A stretch of 64,000 bases of DNA from Pseudomonas sp. MWU16-30317 (GCF_020515695.1 NZ_JAIWJA010000011.1:156140-220139); one strand, 5' to 3'; positions 17,821-26,911 are shown, counted from the first letter of the stretch. A program made the numbers and translations. The notes: a model not told the origin generated them from the sequence alone.

Positions 17821-18789
17821 CTAGCGAGCCGCCTGTGTTGCCGAAGGCTTCGCTCCGGCCTCGATCGCGGCGCTGAACGAATCATCGAACAAGCGCGCCG
17901 CCGGGTACGGCTTGACCAGGCCCACTTCACCGAAGAAATCCACGGTCTGTTGCGCCTGGTCGATGGCCTTGGCGTCGATCGGGCGCAAGTTGGTGGCGGC
18001 GCGGGCGAACCAGCTTTGGGCGATGTTGACGTCGGCGTGGGTCAGGTCGGCCCAGGCGGTGGCGTAGGCCTCGGTGTGCGCGGGATCGGCTGCGGCCCAT
18101 TCGCGGGCCACACGCAGGCGGGTGAGGAAGTCGGCGATGGCGCTGCGCTTGCTGGCGATGGCCTTGTCGGTAGCGACGAGAAAGGTCTGCGCGGGGATCA
18201 GTCCCTTGGCCGTGGCGATGACACGGGCGCCTTGGCGTTCCTGCTGGGTGACATAGGGTTCCCAGGTGGCGATCACGTCTACCGAACCACCGTCCAGCGC
18301 GTGCGAGGCATCCAGTGCGCTGAGGTAGTTGAGCTGTACCGAATCGCGCGGGATACCGGCCTTGGCCAGCGCTGTCAGCAACAATTGCTGGCTCCACGAA
18401 CCTTTCCAGATGGCAGCGCGTTTGCCCTTCAAATCAGCGAGGGTTTTGATCGGCGAATCCTTGGGCACCAGGATGGCGATGCCGTCGGGGTTCTGCTGGC
18501 TGATGCCGACCACTTTGATCGGCGCCCCCAGTGCACCGAGAAACAGCGGCGGTGCGTCACCCAGCATGCCGAGATCGAGGCTGCCCGCGTTCAACGCCTC
18601 GGCCACTGGCGACCCGGCGGTGAACTGTTTCCAGTCCAGGGTGTAAGGCAGGTCCTTGAGCACCCCGGCGGCCTCCATTACGGTGCGGGTGTTGTAGCTC
18701 TGATCGCCGACGATCAAAGTCTCGGCCTGGGTGGTGAAGCTCAGGGTGGCGGCCAGCAAGGTGGCGGCGGTGGTCAGCAGTCTGCGCAT
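17821..18789 (-). CDS. Aliphatic sulfonate/taurine-type ABC substrate-binding protein (SsuA-like)
   Basis: A 322-residue periplasmic binding protein with a Sec signal peptide (LLTTAATLLAATLSFTTQA). It shows the SsuA/TauA (NMT1-like) fold: LIVGDQSYNTRTVMEAAG, the LDLGMLGDAPPLF ligand-loop motif, IAILVPKDSPIKTLADLKGK, and VDVIATWEPYVTQQER. It captures a sulfonate or similar organosulfur compound, but no permease, ATPase or monooxygenase gene is adjacent, so it is an orphan that must use a transporter encoded elsewhere. The 304-bp upstream region is AT-rich. Confidence 0.85.
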   Translation of the reverse strand: MRRLLTTAATLLAATLSFTTQAETLIVGDQSYNTRTVMEAAGVLKDLPYTLDWKQFTAGSPVAEALNAGSLDLGMLGDAPPLFLGALGAPIKVVGISQQNPDGIAILVPKDSPIKTLADLKGKRAAIWKGSWSQQLLLTALAKAGIPRDSVQLNYLSALDASHALDGGSVDVIATWEPYVTQQERQGARVIATAKGLIPAQTFLVATDKAIASKRSAIADFLTRLRVAREWAAADPAHTEAYATAWADLTHADVNIAQSWFARAATNLRPIDAKAIDQAQQTVDFFGEVGLVKPYPAARLFDDSFSAAIEAGAKPSATQAAR

Positions 18790-19093
18790 GGGGCTCTTCC
18801 GGTGGGCTCGTTGGCGAGCGAAATAGGGCGAGTCCGGTCCGCTGGTGCGGTGGCAGACACTGAGTCAGTGTGGGACGCAAAAGGGCGTGCATCGCAGGTG
18901 CGGTAGGGCGCGCCGGGGGATTTGCTTAGAAGCTGAATTGCGGTAATTCGATATTTTTATAATCTACAGCGATTTCGTTATGGTTTGAAATTCATTTTTC
19001 TCATAAGTTAATATGATTTTTTGTTATCTAATCCGCCCGGTCGGATGTCTCGCAAACGTCTGACACTCATCTGGGACAGGCCTGATATCGATT
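18790..19093. other. AT-rich intergenic region upstream of the SsuA-like gene
   Basis: The region has no gene. About 18935-19030 is markedly AT-rich (for example ATTCGATATTTTTATAATCT, then GAAATTCATTTTTCTCATAA) and is the probable promoter region of the binding-protein gene on the minus strand. No clear operator was recognised. Confidence 0.5.
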
Positions 19094-19717
19094 TCAATGC
19101 GCCTGCGCAGGCGGTATGGCCGGCCACACCGCCATCACCCGCGTTACTGCCGCATCCAGTACTGAAGGCGCGATCCCGTCCCTGGCCAATGGGGTCAACC
19201 CGAGCAAAAAAACTTCGAACACCGCTGCCAATACGCCTGGCTCGGTGTCGGCGGGCAGTTCGCCGGAGGCGATGGCGCGTTCGATACAGGCCGCGATGCC
19301 CGCACGGTTATCGGCGCGAGCAGCGGCCAGCGGGGCGCTGACCTGGGCGCTTTCGGCTGAGCAGCTGCTCATGGTGCCCAAGGCCACCAGGCAGCCTTTA
19401 GGGTGGTCTGCTTCGCACTGCATGCGCGCGGAGCGGCGCAACGCTAATTCGATGGCCTGGCGCGGCGGCAACTGGGTATCGAACAGGCTCTCGGTCACGC
19501 GTCCGTGGGTGGCCAGGTAGCGCGTCATGACCTCTTTGAACAGCTCCTCTTTGGAGCCGAACGCCGCATAGAAGCTGGGCGCCGAGATGCCGCCCCCGAG
19601 GTGGGTCTTGAGTTGGCTGAGCGAGGTCGAGTCGTAGCCATGCTCCCAAAACAAGTGCATGGCCTGAGTGATAGCCGTATCGCGGTCAAAGGTGCGTGGA
19701 CGTCCCATCGTGGCCAT
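19094..19717 (-). CDS. TetR-family transcriptional repressor
   Basis: A 207-residue TetR regulator. The N-terminal HTH spans residues about 8-55 (GRPRTFDRDTAITQAMHLFW, then ISAPSFYAAFGSKEELF), and the C-terminal ligand domain contains MQCEADHPKGCLVALGTM, typical of the subgroup that controls electrophile or drug responses. ATG 19717 is supported by GGAG 9 nt upstream. It is divergent from an MFS transporter gene; the 110-bp gap has a pair of matching inverted sites, so it very probably represses both. Confidence 0.9.
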   Translation of the reverse strand: MATMGRPRTFDRDTAITQAMHLFWEHGYDSTSLSQLKTHLGGGISAPSFYAAFGSKEELFKEVMTRYLATHGRVTESLFDTQLPPRQAIELALRRSARMQCEADHPKGCLVALGTMSSCSAESAQVSAPLAAARADNRAGIAACIERAIASGELPADTEPGVLAAVFEVFLLGLTPLARDGIAPSVLDAAVTRVMAVWPAIPPAQAH

Positions 19718-19744
19718 GTGCGTTTCTCCTCTGCAGGACTTAAA

Positions 19745-19809
19745 TACTAATCGATACAAAAGTCATTGACCATCGCCAGTGCGTCGGCTTACATTTGTAC
19801 CGATCGATA
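19745..19809. promoter_or_regulatory. Paired inverted sites between tetR-type and MFS genes
   Basis: TACTAATCGATACAAA at 19745-19760, read on the minus strand as TTTGTATCGATTAGTA, matches TTTGTACCGATCGATA at 19794-19809 at 12 of 16 positions. Each copy points toward its own gene, so they may be TetR operators overlapping divergent promoters. Symmetry and placement are seen directly; binding is inferred. Confidence 0.5.
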
Positions 19810-19827
19810 TATAAATTGGAGTGGGGC

Positions 19828-21039
19828 ATGACACGACACGAACACGACACCGGCAAGCTGCCGATGGGGGCTTTGTTGGCGCTGGCGATGACCGGTTTCA
19901 CCTGCATCGTGACCGAAACGCTGCCGGCCGGGTTGTTGCCGGCAATGGGCGAGGGCTTGCAGGTGTCGCCGTCGTTGGCAGGGCAGAGCGTCACGGTATA
20001 TGCCCTGGGCTCGATGCTGGCGGTCATTCCGCTGACGATTGCTACCCAAGGCTGGCGTCGCCGCAACGTTCTGCTGCTGGCCATCTTCGGGTTTCTGTTG
20101 TTCAACTCCATCACCGCCTGGTCGCCCAGTTACACCGTGATGCTGATCGCACGGTTTTTCGCCGGGGTGTCGGCGGGCCTGGCCTGGAGCCTGGTGGCCG
20201 GGTATGCCCGACGCATGGTCGAACCTGCATTGCAAGGTCGGGCGCTGGCGGTGGCCATGGTCGGTACCCCCATCGCCTTGTCGCTCGGCGTGCCGTTGGG
20301 TACCTGGCTGGGCAATCTGCTGGGCTGGCGAGCAGCGTTCGCTTCGATGTCCGGGCTGACCTTGATCCTGATCATCTGGGTGCTGCTCCGGGTGCCGGAT
20401 TACCCAGGGCAGGCGGCAAGCGAACGCATTCGCTTGCGGCCGGTATTGCTAACGCCGGGAGTGCGCCCGGTGCTGGCGGTGGTGGTGACCTGGATGCTCG
20501 CCCACAACCTGCTTTACACCTATGTGTCGCCCTTCGTCACGCCGGCGGGCCTGGGTGATCGGGTCGACGCGGTACTGCTGGTGTTCGGGTTGGCGGCCTT
20601 GCTGGGCATCGCAATGACCGGTCGGCTGGTGGATCGCCATCTGCGTAGCGCGGTATTGCTCAGCCTGGTCGCGTTCGCATTCACCACGCTGCTGTTCGGT
20701 CTGTTCGCGCACTCGGCCGCAGTGGCCTATGTCGGCGTATTCGTCTGGGGGATCAGCTTCGGGGGCGCCGCGACCTTGCTGCAGACCGCCTTGGCCGACA
20801 GCGCCGGTGACGGTGCAGACGTAGCGTTGTCGCTGAATGTGGTGGTGTGGAACGGTGCCATCGCCGGTGGCGGTGTGCTTGGCGGCATACTGCTGGACCA
20901 GCTCGGCGTGGGTGCCTTCGCCTGGGCGGCGCTGGTGCTGATACTGGTCAGCCTGGGGATAGCCGCAGCTGCCCGTGAACATGGCTTCCCCGGCGGCCAT
21001 CGACAGGCGCGAACCGAAGCGCAGGCCGCGACGGTCTAG
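19828..21039 (+). CDS. MFS drug/sugar-efflux-type transporter
   Basis: A 403-residue major-facilitator protein with about 12 membrane helices. The opening ALLALAMTGFTCIVTETLPA with LLPAMGEGLQVSPSLAGQSV is typical of the AraJ/SotB/YdhP-like DHA1 efflux family. ATG 19828 has GGAGTGGGG upstream. Divergent from the TetR gene, so expression is probably induced when the repressor binds its ligand. Exports a drug, sugar or amphipathic compound; the substrate cannot be read from sequence. Confidence 0.88.
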   Translation: MTRHEHDTGKLPMGALLALAMTGFTCIVTETLPAGLLPAMGEGLQVSPSLAGQSVTVYALGSMLAVIPLTIATQGWRRRNVLLLAIFGFLLFNSITAWSPSYTVMLIARFFAGVSAGLAWSLVAGYARRMVEPALQGRALAVAMVGTPIALSLGVPLGTWLGNLLGWRAAFASMSGLTLILIIWVLLRVPDYPGQAASERIRLRPVLLTPGVRPVLAVVVTWMLAHNLLYTYVSPFVTPAGLGDRVDAVLLVFGLAALLGIAMTGRLVDRHLRSAVLLSLVAFAFTTLLFGLFAHSAAVAYVGVFVWGISFGGAATLLQTALADSAGDGADVALSLNVVVWNGAIAGGGVLGGILLDQLGVGAFAWAALVLILVSLGIAAAAREHGFPGGHRQARTEAQAATV

Positions 21040-21041
21040 GC

Positions 21042-21683
21042 TCAACTCACCCACGCCGAACCGCGGATCACGCTGCAGAAATTACCCGGCTGGAACGCCG
21101 GGTCCTTGTCGACGATCACGTCGGCCTTGACGTTGCCGAAGGTGCTGCCGGGCTTGTGCTTGATGCCGTCATAGAAGGCTTGAATGATGTCTTCCTTGAA
21201 CTGCTCGCCGCGTGGGTGGGCCCGCACGATGGCTTCACGCTGGGCATCGCTGTACTGCGTATAGGTCAGCCCCAGCACGTCCATTTCTACCCCCGCCGTC
21301 ACCAGCGCCACCACCGGATGCATATGTTGGGGAATGCCGGGCGTGGTGTGCAGGGCGATGGCGGTCCATACCGTGTCGATGTCCTGCTGAGCGATGCCGC
21401 GCGCTTGAAGAAAGTCCCGCGCGCAGTCGGCGCCGTCGACTTCGAAGCGTTCGCAGGCGCTACTGTGTTGATGCGTCAGGCCCATGTCATGGAACATGCA
21501 GCCGCAATACAGCAGCTCGGGGTCGAAGCGCAGGCCCCGTTGCTGGCCTGCCAGCGCGGCGAAATAGAACACTCGGCTGGAGTGATGGAAGAGCAACGGC
21601 GACGCGGTGTCGCGGACCTGCTCGGTGATTTCCCGTGCCAGTTGGCTGTCAGGGATCTTGATGCCGTCGATGTTCAGGCTCAT
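21042..21683 (-). CDS. HD-domain hydrolase (cyanamide hydratase-like)
   Basis: A 213-residue HD-superfamily protein. Metal ligands are visible as LLFHHSSRVF (His33/34), MFHDMGLTH (His65-Asp66) and a later IALHTTPGIP with conserved His. The order and spacing match the cyanamide hydratase/HDIG-like small metalloproteins. Start ATG 21683, with GGAG close upstream. It is convergent with the MFS gene, with a two-base gap between the stops, and divergent from the GlxA-type regulator at 21798, which may control it. Substrate unknown. Confidence 0.85.
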   Translation of the reverse strand: MSLNIDGIKIPDSQLAREITEQVRDTASPLLFHHSSRVFYFAALAGQQRGLRFDPELLYCGCMFHDMGLTHQHSSACERFEVDGADCARDFLQARGIAQQDIDTVWTAIALHTTPGIPQHMHPVVALVTAGVEMDVLGLTYTQYSDAQREAIVRAHPRGEQFKEDIIQAFYDGIKHKPGSTFGNVKADVIVDKDPAFQPGNFCSVIRGSAWVS

Positions 21684-21797
21684 GGTCTTGCTCCGCACGC
21701 TGAATGTGGGTCCATTGTCGGTGGCCAATGATCTGGCCTCAATCGGCGTGATACGTCATATACTGCCATTTCCAGTGCAAACACGACGCCCTCCACC

Positions 21798-22787
21798 ATG
21801 CCCAGAACCATCGCCATGCTCGCCTTGCCCGGCGTGCAACTGCTCGACATCTCCGGCCCCCTGGATGTGTTCGCCCAAGCCAACATCGAGGTGGGGCGCG
21901 CGGCCTACCGCTTGGAGATCATCGCCTGCGAAGCGGGGCCGATCCGCAGTTCCTCGGGGGCGCGGCTGCTGCCGGATCGGGTGGCGGGCGAGGCGGGCCC
22001 ATCGATCGACACGCTGCTGGTGGCCGGCGCCCCCCACGCCGCGAGCCTGCGTTTGAGCCCGCCGCTACTGGGGTGGATCCACGCCACCAGCCAGCAGGTA
22101 CGACGTTTCGGCTCGGTGTGTACCGGTGCCTTTGCCCTCGCCGCCAGTGGGCTGCTGCAGGGGCGGCGGGTGACCACTCACTGGGCGTGCGTGAGCGAGC
22201 TGCAGCGCCAATATCCCCAAGTGATCATCGAGGAGGACGCGCTCTATGTCCGCGACGGCAAACTGCGCACAGCGGCCGGCGTGACCGCCGGGCTGGATCT
22301 GGCGCTGGCGTTGGTCGAGGAAGACCTGGGCCGTGAAGTGGCCAAGCGGGTGGCCGCGCAACTGGTGATGTTCTTCAAGCGCCCCGGCGGCCAGCTGCAG
22401 TTCAGCCGCCAAGGCGAAGCGCGGCCGGCCGGGCGATCGGTGTTGCAGGAAGTACAACGCTGGGTCGCCGCCAACCCGCACTTGGTGTTGTCGATCGAGA
22501 CGCTGGCCGACCATGCCGGGCTAAGCCCCAGGCATTTTGCGCGGTTGTTCCACGCCGAAGTCGGCATGACGCCTGCGGCCTGGGTCGAGCAGAGCCGCAT
22601 CGCGGCGGCGCGTGCATTGCTTGAGGCAGGCGTCGATGCACCCAAGCAGGTGGCCGCCAAATGCGGTTTCGCCAACGCCGACACCTTGCGCCGGGCGTTT
22701 GTGAAGCATGTGGGGATCACCCCGGCGCAATACCGAAGGGGCTATGGCGGCGTAGTTGACAGCGACGACGGTGTACGTTTACGTTAA
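21798..22787 (+). CDS. GlxA-family (DJ-1/PfpI plus AraC) transcriptional regulator
   Basis: A 329-residue regulator with a DJ-1/PfpI-like N-terminal half (TIAMLALPGVQLLDISGPLD; elbow GSVCTGAFALAASGL; VTTHWACVSEL) and a C-terminal AraC double HTH (LADHAGLSPRHFARLFHAEV, KQVAAKCGFANADTLRRAFV). It has the same architecture as 15498-16448 but a clearly diverged sequence, so the two are paralogues rather than a recent duplication. It is divergent from the HD-domain gene. Immediately after its stop lies the LiuR-type operator of the liu cluster. Confidence 0.9.
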   Translation: MPRTIAMLALPGVQLLDISGPLDVFAQANIEVGRAAYRLEIIACEAGPIRSSSGARLLPDRVAGEAGPSIDTLLVAGAPHAASLRLSPPLLGWIHATSQQVRRFGSVCTGAFALAASGLLQGRRVTTHWACVSELQRQYPQVIIEEDALYVRDGKLRTAAGVTAGLDLALALVEEDLGREVAKRVAAQLVMFFKRPGGQLQFSRQGEARPAGRSVLQEVQRWVAANPHLVLSIETLADHAGLSPRHFARLFHAEVGMTPAAWVEQSRIAAARALLEAGVDAPKQVAAKCGFANADTLRRAFVKHVGITPAQYRRGYGGVVDSDDGVRLR

Positions 22788-22794
22788 CGTAAAC
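22777..22794. promoter_or_regulatory. Probable LiuR operator
   Basis: GTTTACGTTAACGTAAAC is a perfect 18-bp palindrome 19 bp before the liuR start. MerR-type LiuR regulators of gammaproteobacteria bind palindromes of the TTTACGT...ACGTAAA type in liu promoters, so this is very likely the autoregulatory and operon-controlling site. Confidence 0.8.
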
Positions 22795-22813
22795 CTGATC
22801 GGGAAATTCTACC

Positions 22814-23185
22814 TTGAGCACCACCTTCAGCATCAGTGATCTGTCCCGGCTATTGGACGTCACCCCGCGCACCATCAGGTTCTACGAAGAACAAGGCATG
22901 GTCGCCCCCGAGCGGCGCGGTCAGGAGCGGATCTTCTCGGCGCGCGACATGGTCGCCCTGAAGCTCATCCTGCGTGGCAAACGCATCGGCTTCTCCCTGG
23001 CCGAATGCAAAGAACTCATCGGCATGTACGACCCGTCCGGCAACAAGAAGCAGCTGGACCGGTTCCTGGAAAAGATCACCGAACGACGGGAACAGTTGCA
23101 ACAGCAGATGCTCGATATCGAGCAGATGCAGCTCGAGCTGGATACCGCGGAGGAACGCTGCCGAACGGCGCTAGCCTCGCTGTAG
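22814..23185 (+). CDS. liuR: MerR-family regulator of the liu (leucine/isovalerate) cluster
   Basis: A 123-residue MerR-type regulator starting at TTG 22814 (no ATG fits). The HTH reads ISDLSRLLDVTPRTIRFYEE, followed by the wing GMVAPERRGQERIFSARD and a coiled dimerisation helix ending in LEKITERREQLQQQ. It lacks metal-binding Cys residues, as expected for LiuR, which responds to a pathway acyl-CoA. It precedes liuABCDE on the same strand and has the palindromic operator directly upstream. A single REP element separates it from liuA. Confidence 0.9.
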   Translation: MSTTFSISDLSRLLDVTPRTIRFYEEQGMVAPERRGQERIFSARDMVALKLILRGKRIGFSLAECKELIGMYDPSGNKKQLDRFLEKITERREQLQQQMLDIEQMQLELDTAEERCRTALASL

Positions 23186-23206
23186 CGAGGGGGCTTGCCC
23201 TCGAAA
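23181..23206. repeat. Single REP element between liuR and liuA
   Basis: TGTAGCGAGGGGGCTTGCCC, continuing to TCGAAA, matches the TAGCGAGGGGGCTTGC class also found at 12070 and 32424. It overlaps the liuR stop codon and may shape mRNA stability between regulator and operon. Confidence 0.7.
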
Positions 23207-23251
23207 CATATCAGTCACCGTGCGCCCAATAACAATAAGCAAGGAGTGGAT

Positions 23252-24433
23252 ATGACACTGGTACCCGGACTGGATTTCTTCCTCGGCGAAGAGATCAACA
23301 TGCTGCGCGATTCCGTGGCGGCCTTCGTTGCGGATGAAATCACCCCGCGGGCGCAGGCTGCCGACCGCACCGACACCTTCCCCAGCGACCTGTGGCGCAA
23401 GTTCGGCGACATGGGCCTGCTGGGTCTCACCGTGCCCGAAGAGTACGGCGGCTCGGGCATGGGTTACCTGGCGCACATGGTCGCCATGGAGGAGATCTCC
23501 CGCGGTGCCGGCGGTATCGGGCTGTCATACGGCGCCCATTCAAACCTGTGCGTGAACCAGATCAACCGCAACGGCACTCATGCGCAAAAGCTGCAGTTTC
23601 TGCCCGGGCTGATCTGCGGCGAGCACATCGGCGCCCTGGCCATGAGCGAGCCCGACGCCGGTTCCGACGTGGTGTCGATGCGCCTGCGCGCGGAGCTCAA
23701 AGGTGATCGCTACCTTCTCAACGGCACCAAGATGTGGATCACCAACGGCCCGGACTGCGACGTGCTGGTGGTTTACGCCAAGACGGATCCCGCTGCCGGC
23801 GCCAAGGGCATCACGGCGTTCATCCTGGACACGGACACACCCGGTTTTTCGGTCGCGCAGAAGCTCGACAAGCTCGGCATGCGCGGCTCCCACACCGGCG
23901 AACTGGTGTTCCAGGATGTCGAGGTCCCGGTGCAGAACGTCCTCGGTCAGGTCGGCCAAGGCGTCAATGTGTTGATGAGCGGGCTCGACTACGAACGTGC
24001 GGTGTTGTCCGGGGGCCCGCTGGGCCTGATGCAGGCGGCGATGGACGTGGTGGTCCCGTACCTTCACGACCGCAAGCAATTCGGCCAGAGCATCGGCGAA
24101 TTCCAGCTGATCCAGGGCAAGGTCGCGGACATGTACACCACCCTGCAAGCCTGTCGCGCCTATCTGTACGCCGTGGGCAAGCATCTGGATGCCATGAGCG
24201 CGGGTCACGTACGCCAGGTCCGCAAGGACTGCGCCGGGGTGATTCTCTACACCGCCGAAAAGGCCACCTGGCTGGCCGGGGAGGCCATCCAGATTCTCGG
24301 CGGCAACGGTTATATCAACGAGTTTTCGGTGGGGCGTATCTGGCGCGATGCCAAGCTCTATGAAATCGGTGCGGGCACCAGTGAGATCCGGCGGATGCTG
24401 ATCGGTCGCGAGCTGTTCAACGAAACCCGCTGA
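23252..24433 (+). CDS. liuA: Isovaleryl-CoA dehydrogenase
   Basis: A 393-residue acyl-CoA dehydrogenase (FAD) that oxidises isovaleryl-CoA to 3-methylcrotonyl-CoA in leucine breakdown. Family signatures are LAMSEPDAGSDVVSMRLRAE and, near the end, QILGGNGYINEFSVGRIWRD. The catalytic Glu is in LDYERAVLSGG (Glu248), the position that distinguishes isovaleryl-CoA dehydrogenases from most acyl-CoA dehydrogenases, where the base lies in the later helix. ATG 23252 is preceded by AAGGAG. First structural gene of the operon; electrons pass to ETF. Confidence 0.95.
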   Translation: MTLVPGLDFFLGEEINMLRDSVAAFVADEITPRAQAADRTDTFPSDLWRKFGDMGLLGLTVPEEYGGSGMGYLAHMVAMEEISRGAGGIGLSYGAHSNLCVNQINRNGTHAQKLQFLPGLICGEHIGALAMSEPDAGSDVVSMRLRAELKGDRYLLNGTKMWITNGPDCDVLVVYAKTDPAAGAKGITAFILDTDTPGFSVAQKLDKLGMRGSHTGELVFQDVEVPVQNVLGQVGQGVNVLMSGLDYERAVLSGGPLGLMQAAMDVVVPYLHDRKQFGQSIGEFQLIQGKVADMYTTLQACRAYLYAVGKHLDAMSAGHVRQVRKDCAGVILYTAEKATWLAGEAIQILGGNGYINEFSVGRIWRDAKLYEIGAGTSEIRRMLIGRELFNETR

Positions 24434-24462
24434 GCACGTCATCCCACTCCAGGAACTGCACC

Positions 24463-26070
24463 ATGGCCATTCTGCAAACCCAGGTCAACGTTCGCTCGGC
24501 GCCGTATCAAACCAATGCTGCTGCCATGGCTGAACACCTTCAGACGCTGAAAAAATTGATCGCCGAGGTCTGCCAGGGCGGCGGCAAGACCGCCCAGGAA
24601 CGCCACCTCAGTCGCGGCAAATTGCTGCCTCGGGATCGCGTCGATCTGCTGCTGGATCCCGGCTCGCCGTTCCTCGAGATCGGCCTGCTGGCCGCCCATG
24701 AGGTGTATGACGAGAAGGTCGCCGCGGCGGGCATGATTGCCGGCATCGGCAGCGTGTCCGGCGTGGAATGCATGATCATCGCCAACGACGCCACGGTCAA
24801 AGGCGGCACCTACTACCCGCTGACGGTCAAAAAGCATCTGCGCGCCCAGGCGATCGCCCAGCAGAATCGCCTGCCGTGCGTATATCTGGTGGACTCGGGC
24901 GGCGCCAACCTGCCGCGCCAGGATGAAGTATTCCCCGACCGCGAACACTTCGGCAGGATCTTCTTCAACCAGGCCAACATGAGCGCCATGGGCATCCCGC
25001 AGATCGCTGTGGTGTTGGGCTCGTGCACCGCAGGCGGCGCGTATGTGCCGGCGATGAGCGACGAGACCATCATGGTGCGCAACCAGGCGACCATCTTTCT
25101 TGCCGGCCCACCGCTGGTGAAAGCGGCGACCGGCGAAGTGGTCAGCGCCGAGGATCTGGGCGGCGCCGATGTGCACTGTCGCCTTTCCGGGGTAGCGGAT
25201 CATTACGCCGAAAACGACGAGCATGCCCTGGCCATCGCCCGTCGCTGCGTGGCCAATCTCAACTGGAAAAAGGCCGGCGAGCTGGCCTGCATTACCCCCA
25301 TCGAGCCCCGTTACCCGGCCGAGGAAATGTATGGCCTGGTGCCTGCCGACCCCAAGCAGCCACTGGAGGTTCGCGAAGTCATCGCGCGCACCGTCGACGA
25401 CTCCAGCTTCGATGAATTCAAGGCGCTGTTCGGCGTCACCCTGGTGTGCGGCTTTGCCCATATCAATGGCTATCCGGTGGCGATCCTGGCCAACAACGGC
25501 GTGCTCTTCGCCGAGGCCGCGCAAAAAGGTGCGCACTTCATCGAGCTGGCCTGCCAGCGCAAGATCCCGCTGGTGTTCCTGCAGAACATCACGGGCTTCA
25601 TGGTCGGGCAAAAATACGAAGCCGGTGGCATCGCCAAACACGGCGCCAAGCTGGTGGCCGCTGTGGCCTGCGCCCAGGTGCCGAAGTTCACGGTGATCAT
25701 CGGCGGCAGCTTCGGCGCGGGCAACTATGGCATGTGCGGCCGCGCCTACGATCCGCGCTTCTTGTGGATGTGGCCCAACGCGAAGATCGGTGTGATGGGC
25801 GCGCAGCAGGCGGCAGGGGTGTTGGTGCAGGTCAAGCACGAACAGGCCCGGCGCGCTGGCGAGCAGTTCAGCGACGAAGATGCCCAGCGCCTGCGTCAGC
25901 CCATGGTCGAGCAGTACGAGCAGCAGGCCCATGCCTTTTACTCGTCGGCGCGGCTGTGGGACGACGGCGTCATCGACCCGGCACAGACCCGGGCGACCTT
26001 GGCCCTGGCGCTGTCAGCGGCCTTGAATGCACCGATCGCCGATACGCGCTTTGGCGTGTTTCGCATGTAA
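24463..26070 (+). CDS. liuB: Methylcrotonyl-CoA carboxylase, carboxyltransferase subunit
   Basis: A 535-residue acyl-CoA carboxyltransferase that moves the carboxyl group from biotin to 3-methylcrotonyl-CoA, giving 3-methylglutaconyl-CoA. It shows the double crotonase-like carboxyltransferase fold: RHLSRGKLLPRDRVDLLLDP, VYLVDSGGANLPRQDEVFPD, GSCTAGGAYVPAMSDE in the N-domain and ITGFMVGQKYEAGGIAKHGA, GGSFGAGNYGMCGRAYDPRF in the C-domain. It forms a complex with the biotin-carrying subunit LiuD. Gap to liuA is 29 bp. Confidence 0.95.
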   Translation: MAILQTQVNVRSAPYQTNAAAMAEHLQTLKKLIAEVCQGGGKTAQERHLSRGKLLPRDRVDLLLDPGSPFLEIGLLAAHEVYDEKVAAAGMIAGIGSVSGVECMIIANDATVKGGTYYPLTVKKHLRAQAIAQQNRLPCVYLVDSGGANLPRQDEVFPDREHFGRIFFNQANMSAMGIPQIAVVLGSCTAGGAYVPAMSDETIMVRNQATIFLAGPPLVKAATGEVVSAEDLGGADVHCRLSGVADHYAENDEHALAIARRCVANLNWKKAGELACITPIEPRYPAEEMYGLVPADPKQPLEVREVIARTVDDSSFDEFKALFGVTLVCGFAHINGYPVAILANNGVLFAEAAQKGAHFIELACQRKIPLVFLQNITGFMVGQKYEAGGIAKHGAKLVAAVACAQVPKFTVIIGGSFGAGNYGMCGRAYDPRFLWMWPNAKIGVMGAQQAAGVLVQVKHEQARRAGEQFSDEDAQRLRQPMVEQYEQQAHAFYSSARLWDDGVIDPAQTRATLALALSAALNAPIADTRFGVFRM

Positions 26071-26110
26071 TCCAACGCGCACTTCCTGGCACCTCACGGA
26101 GCACTCGGCC

Positions 26111-26911
26111 ATGCCCGATTTCTCGACCCTCGAGTTGGTCTTTGCCGACACCGGCGTCACCACGCTGTGGCTGAACCGACCCGATAAAAACAACGCGTTC
26201 AATGCGCAGATGATCAGCGAGTTGCAGGCAGCGCTCGATCAGGTGGCCGCCCACGAGGCCAGTCGATTCCTGCTGCTGCGTGGTCGTGGCAAGCACTTCA
26301 GCGCCGGCGCGGACCTGGCCTGGATGCAGGCCAGCTCGGCCCTGAGCTACAACGACAATCTGCTCGAAGCGCAAAAGCTCGGCAACCTGATGGATCACCT
26401 GCATCAATTCCCGCTGCCGACCCTGGCCGTCGTACAAGGTGCCGCGTTTGCCGGCGCCATGGGGCTGGTCTGCTGTTGCGACATGGCCATCGGCAGTGAC
26501 GACGCCTTGTTCAGTCTGTCCGAGGTGCGCCTCGGCTTGGCCCCGGCGGTGATCAGCCCCTACGTGGTGCAAGCCATCGGTCAGCGGGCGGCAAGGCGTT
26601 ATGCCCTGAGCGCCGATCGTTTTGATGCCCACCGGGCACGCGAGTTGGGGTTGCTGGCCGAGGTCTACCCGGCTGCCGAACTCGACATGGCGGTGCGTGG
26701 CTGGACGCGAAATCTGTTGAAGAACAGCCCGGCGGCCATGAGCGCGTGCAAGTCGCTGCTGCTCGATGTCGGCGACGGTGAGCTGACGGCGGAGTTGAAA
26801 ACGCGTACCGCCACGACCATCGCCAGCCTGCGCACCAGTGCAGAAGGCCAGGAGGGCATGCGCGCCTTTCTGGAAAAACGCGCCCCGGCGTGGAATGGAG
26901 AAACGCCATGA
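26111..26911 (+). CDS. liuC: 3-Methylglutaconyl-CoA hydratase (enoyl-CoA hydratase family)
   Basis: A 266-residue crotonase-fold protein hydrating 3-methylglutaconyl-CoA to HMG-CoA. Oxyanion-hole segments are visible as FSAGADLAWMQ and GAAFAGAMGLVCCCDMAIG, with LSEVRLGLAPAVISPYVVQA following. ATG 26111 was chosen over the longer frame, which begins inside liuB. Its TGA overlaps the liuD ATG (ATGA), so the two are translationally coupled. Confidence 0.93.
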   Translation: MPDFSTLELVFADTGVTTLWLNRPDKNNAFNAQMISELQAALDQVAAHEASRFLLLRGRGKHFSAGADLAWMQASSALSYNDNLLEAQKLGNLMDHLHQFPLPTLAVVQGAAFAGAMGLVCCCDMAIGSDDALFSLSEVRLGLAPAVISPYVVQAIGQRAARRYALSADRFDAHRARELGLLAEVYPAAELDMAVRGWTRNLLKNSPAAMSACKSLLLDVGDGELTAELKTRTATTIASLRTSAEGQEGMRAFLEKRAPAWNGETP

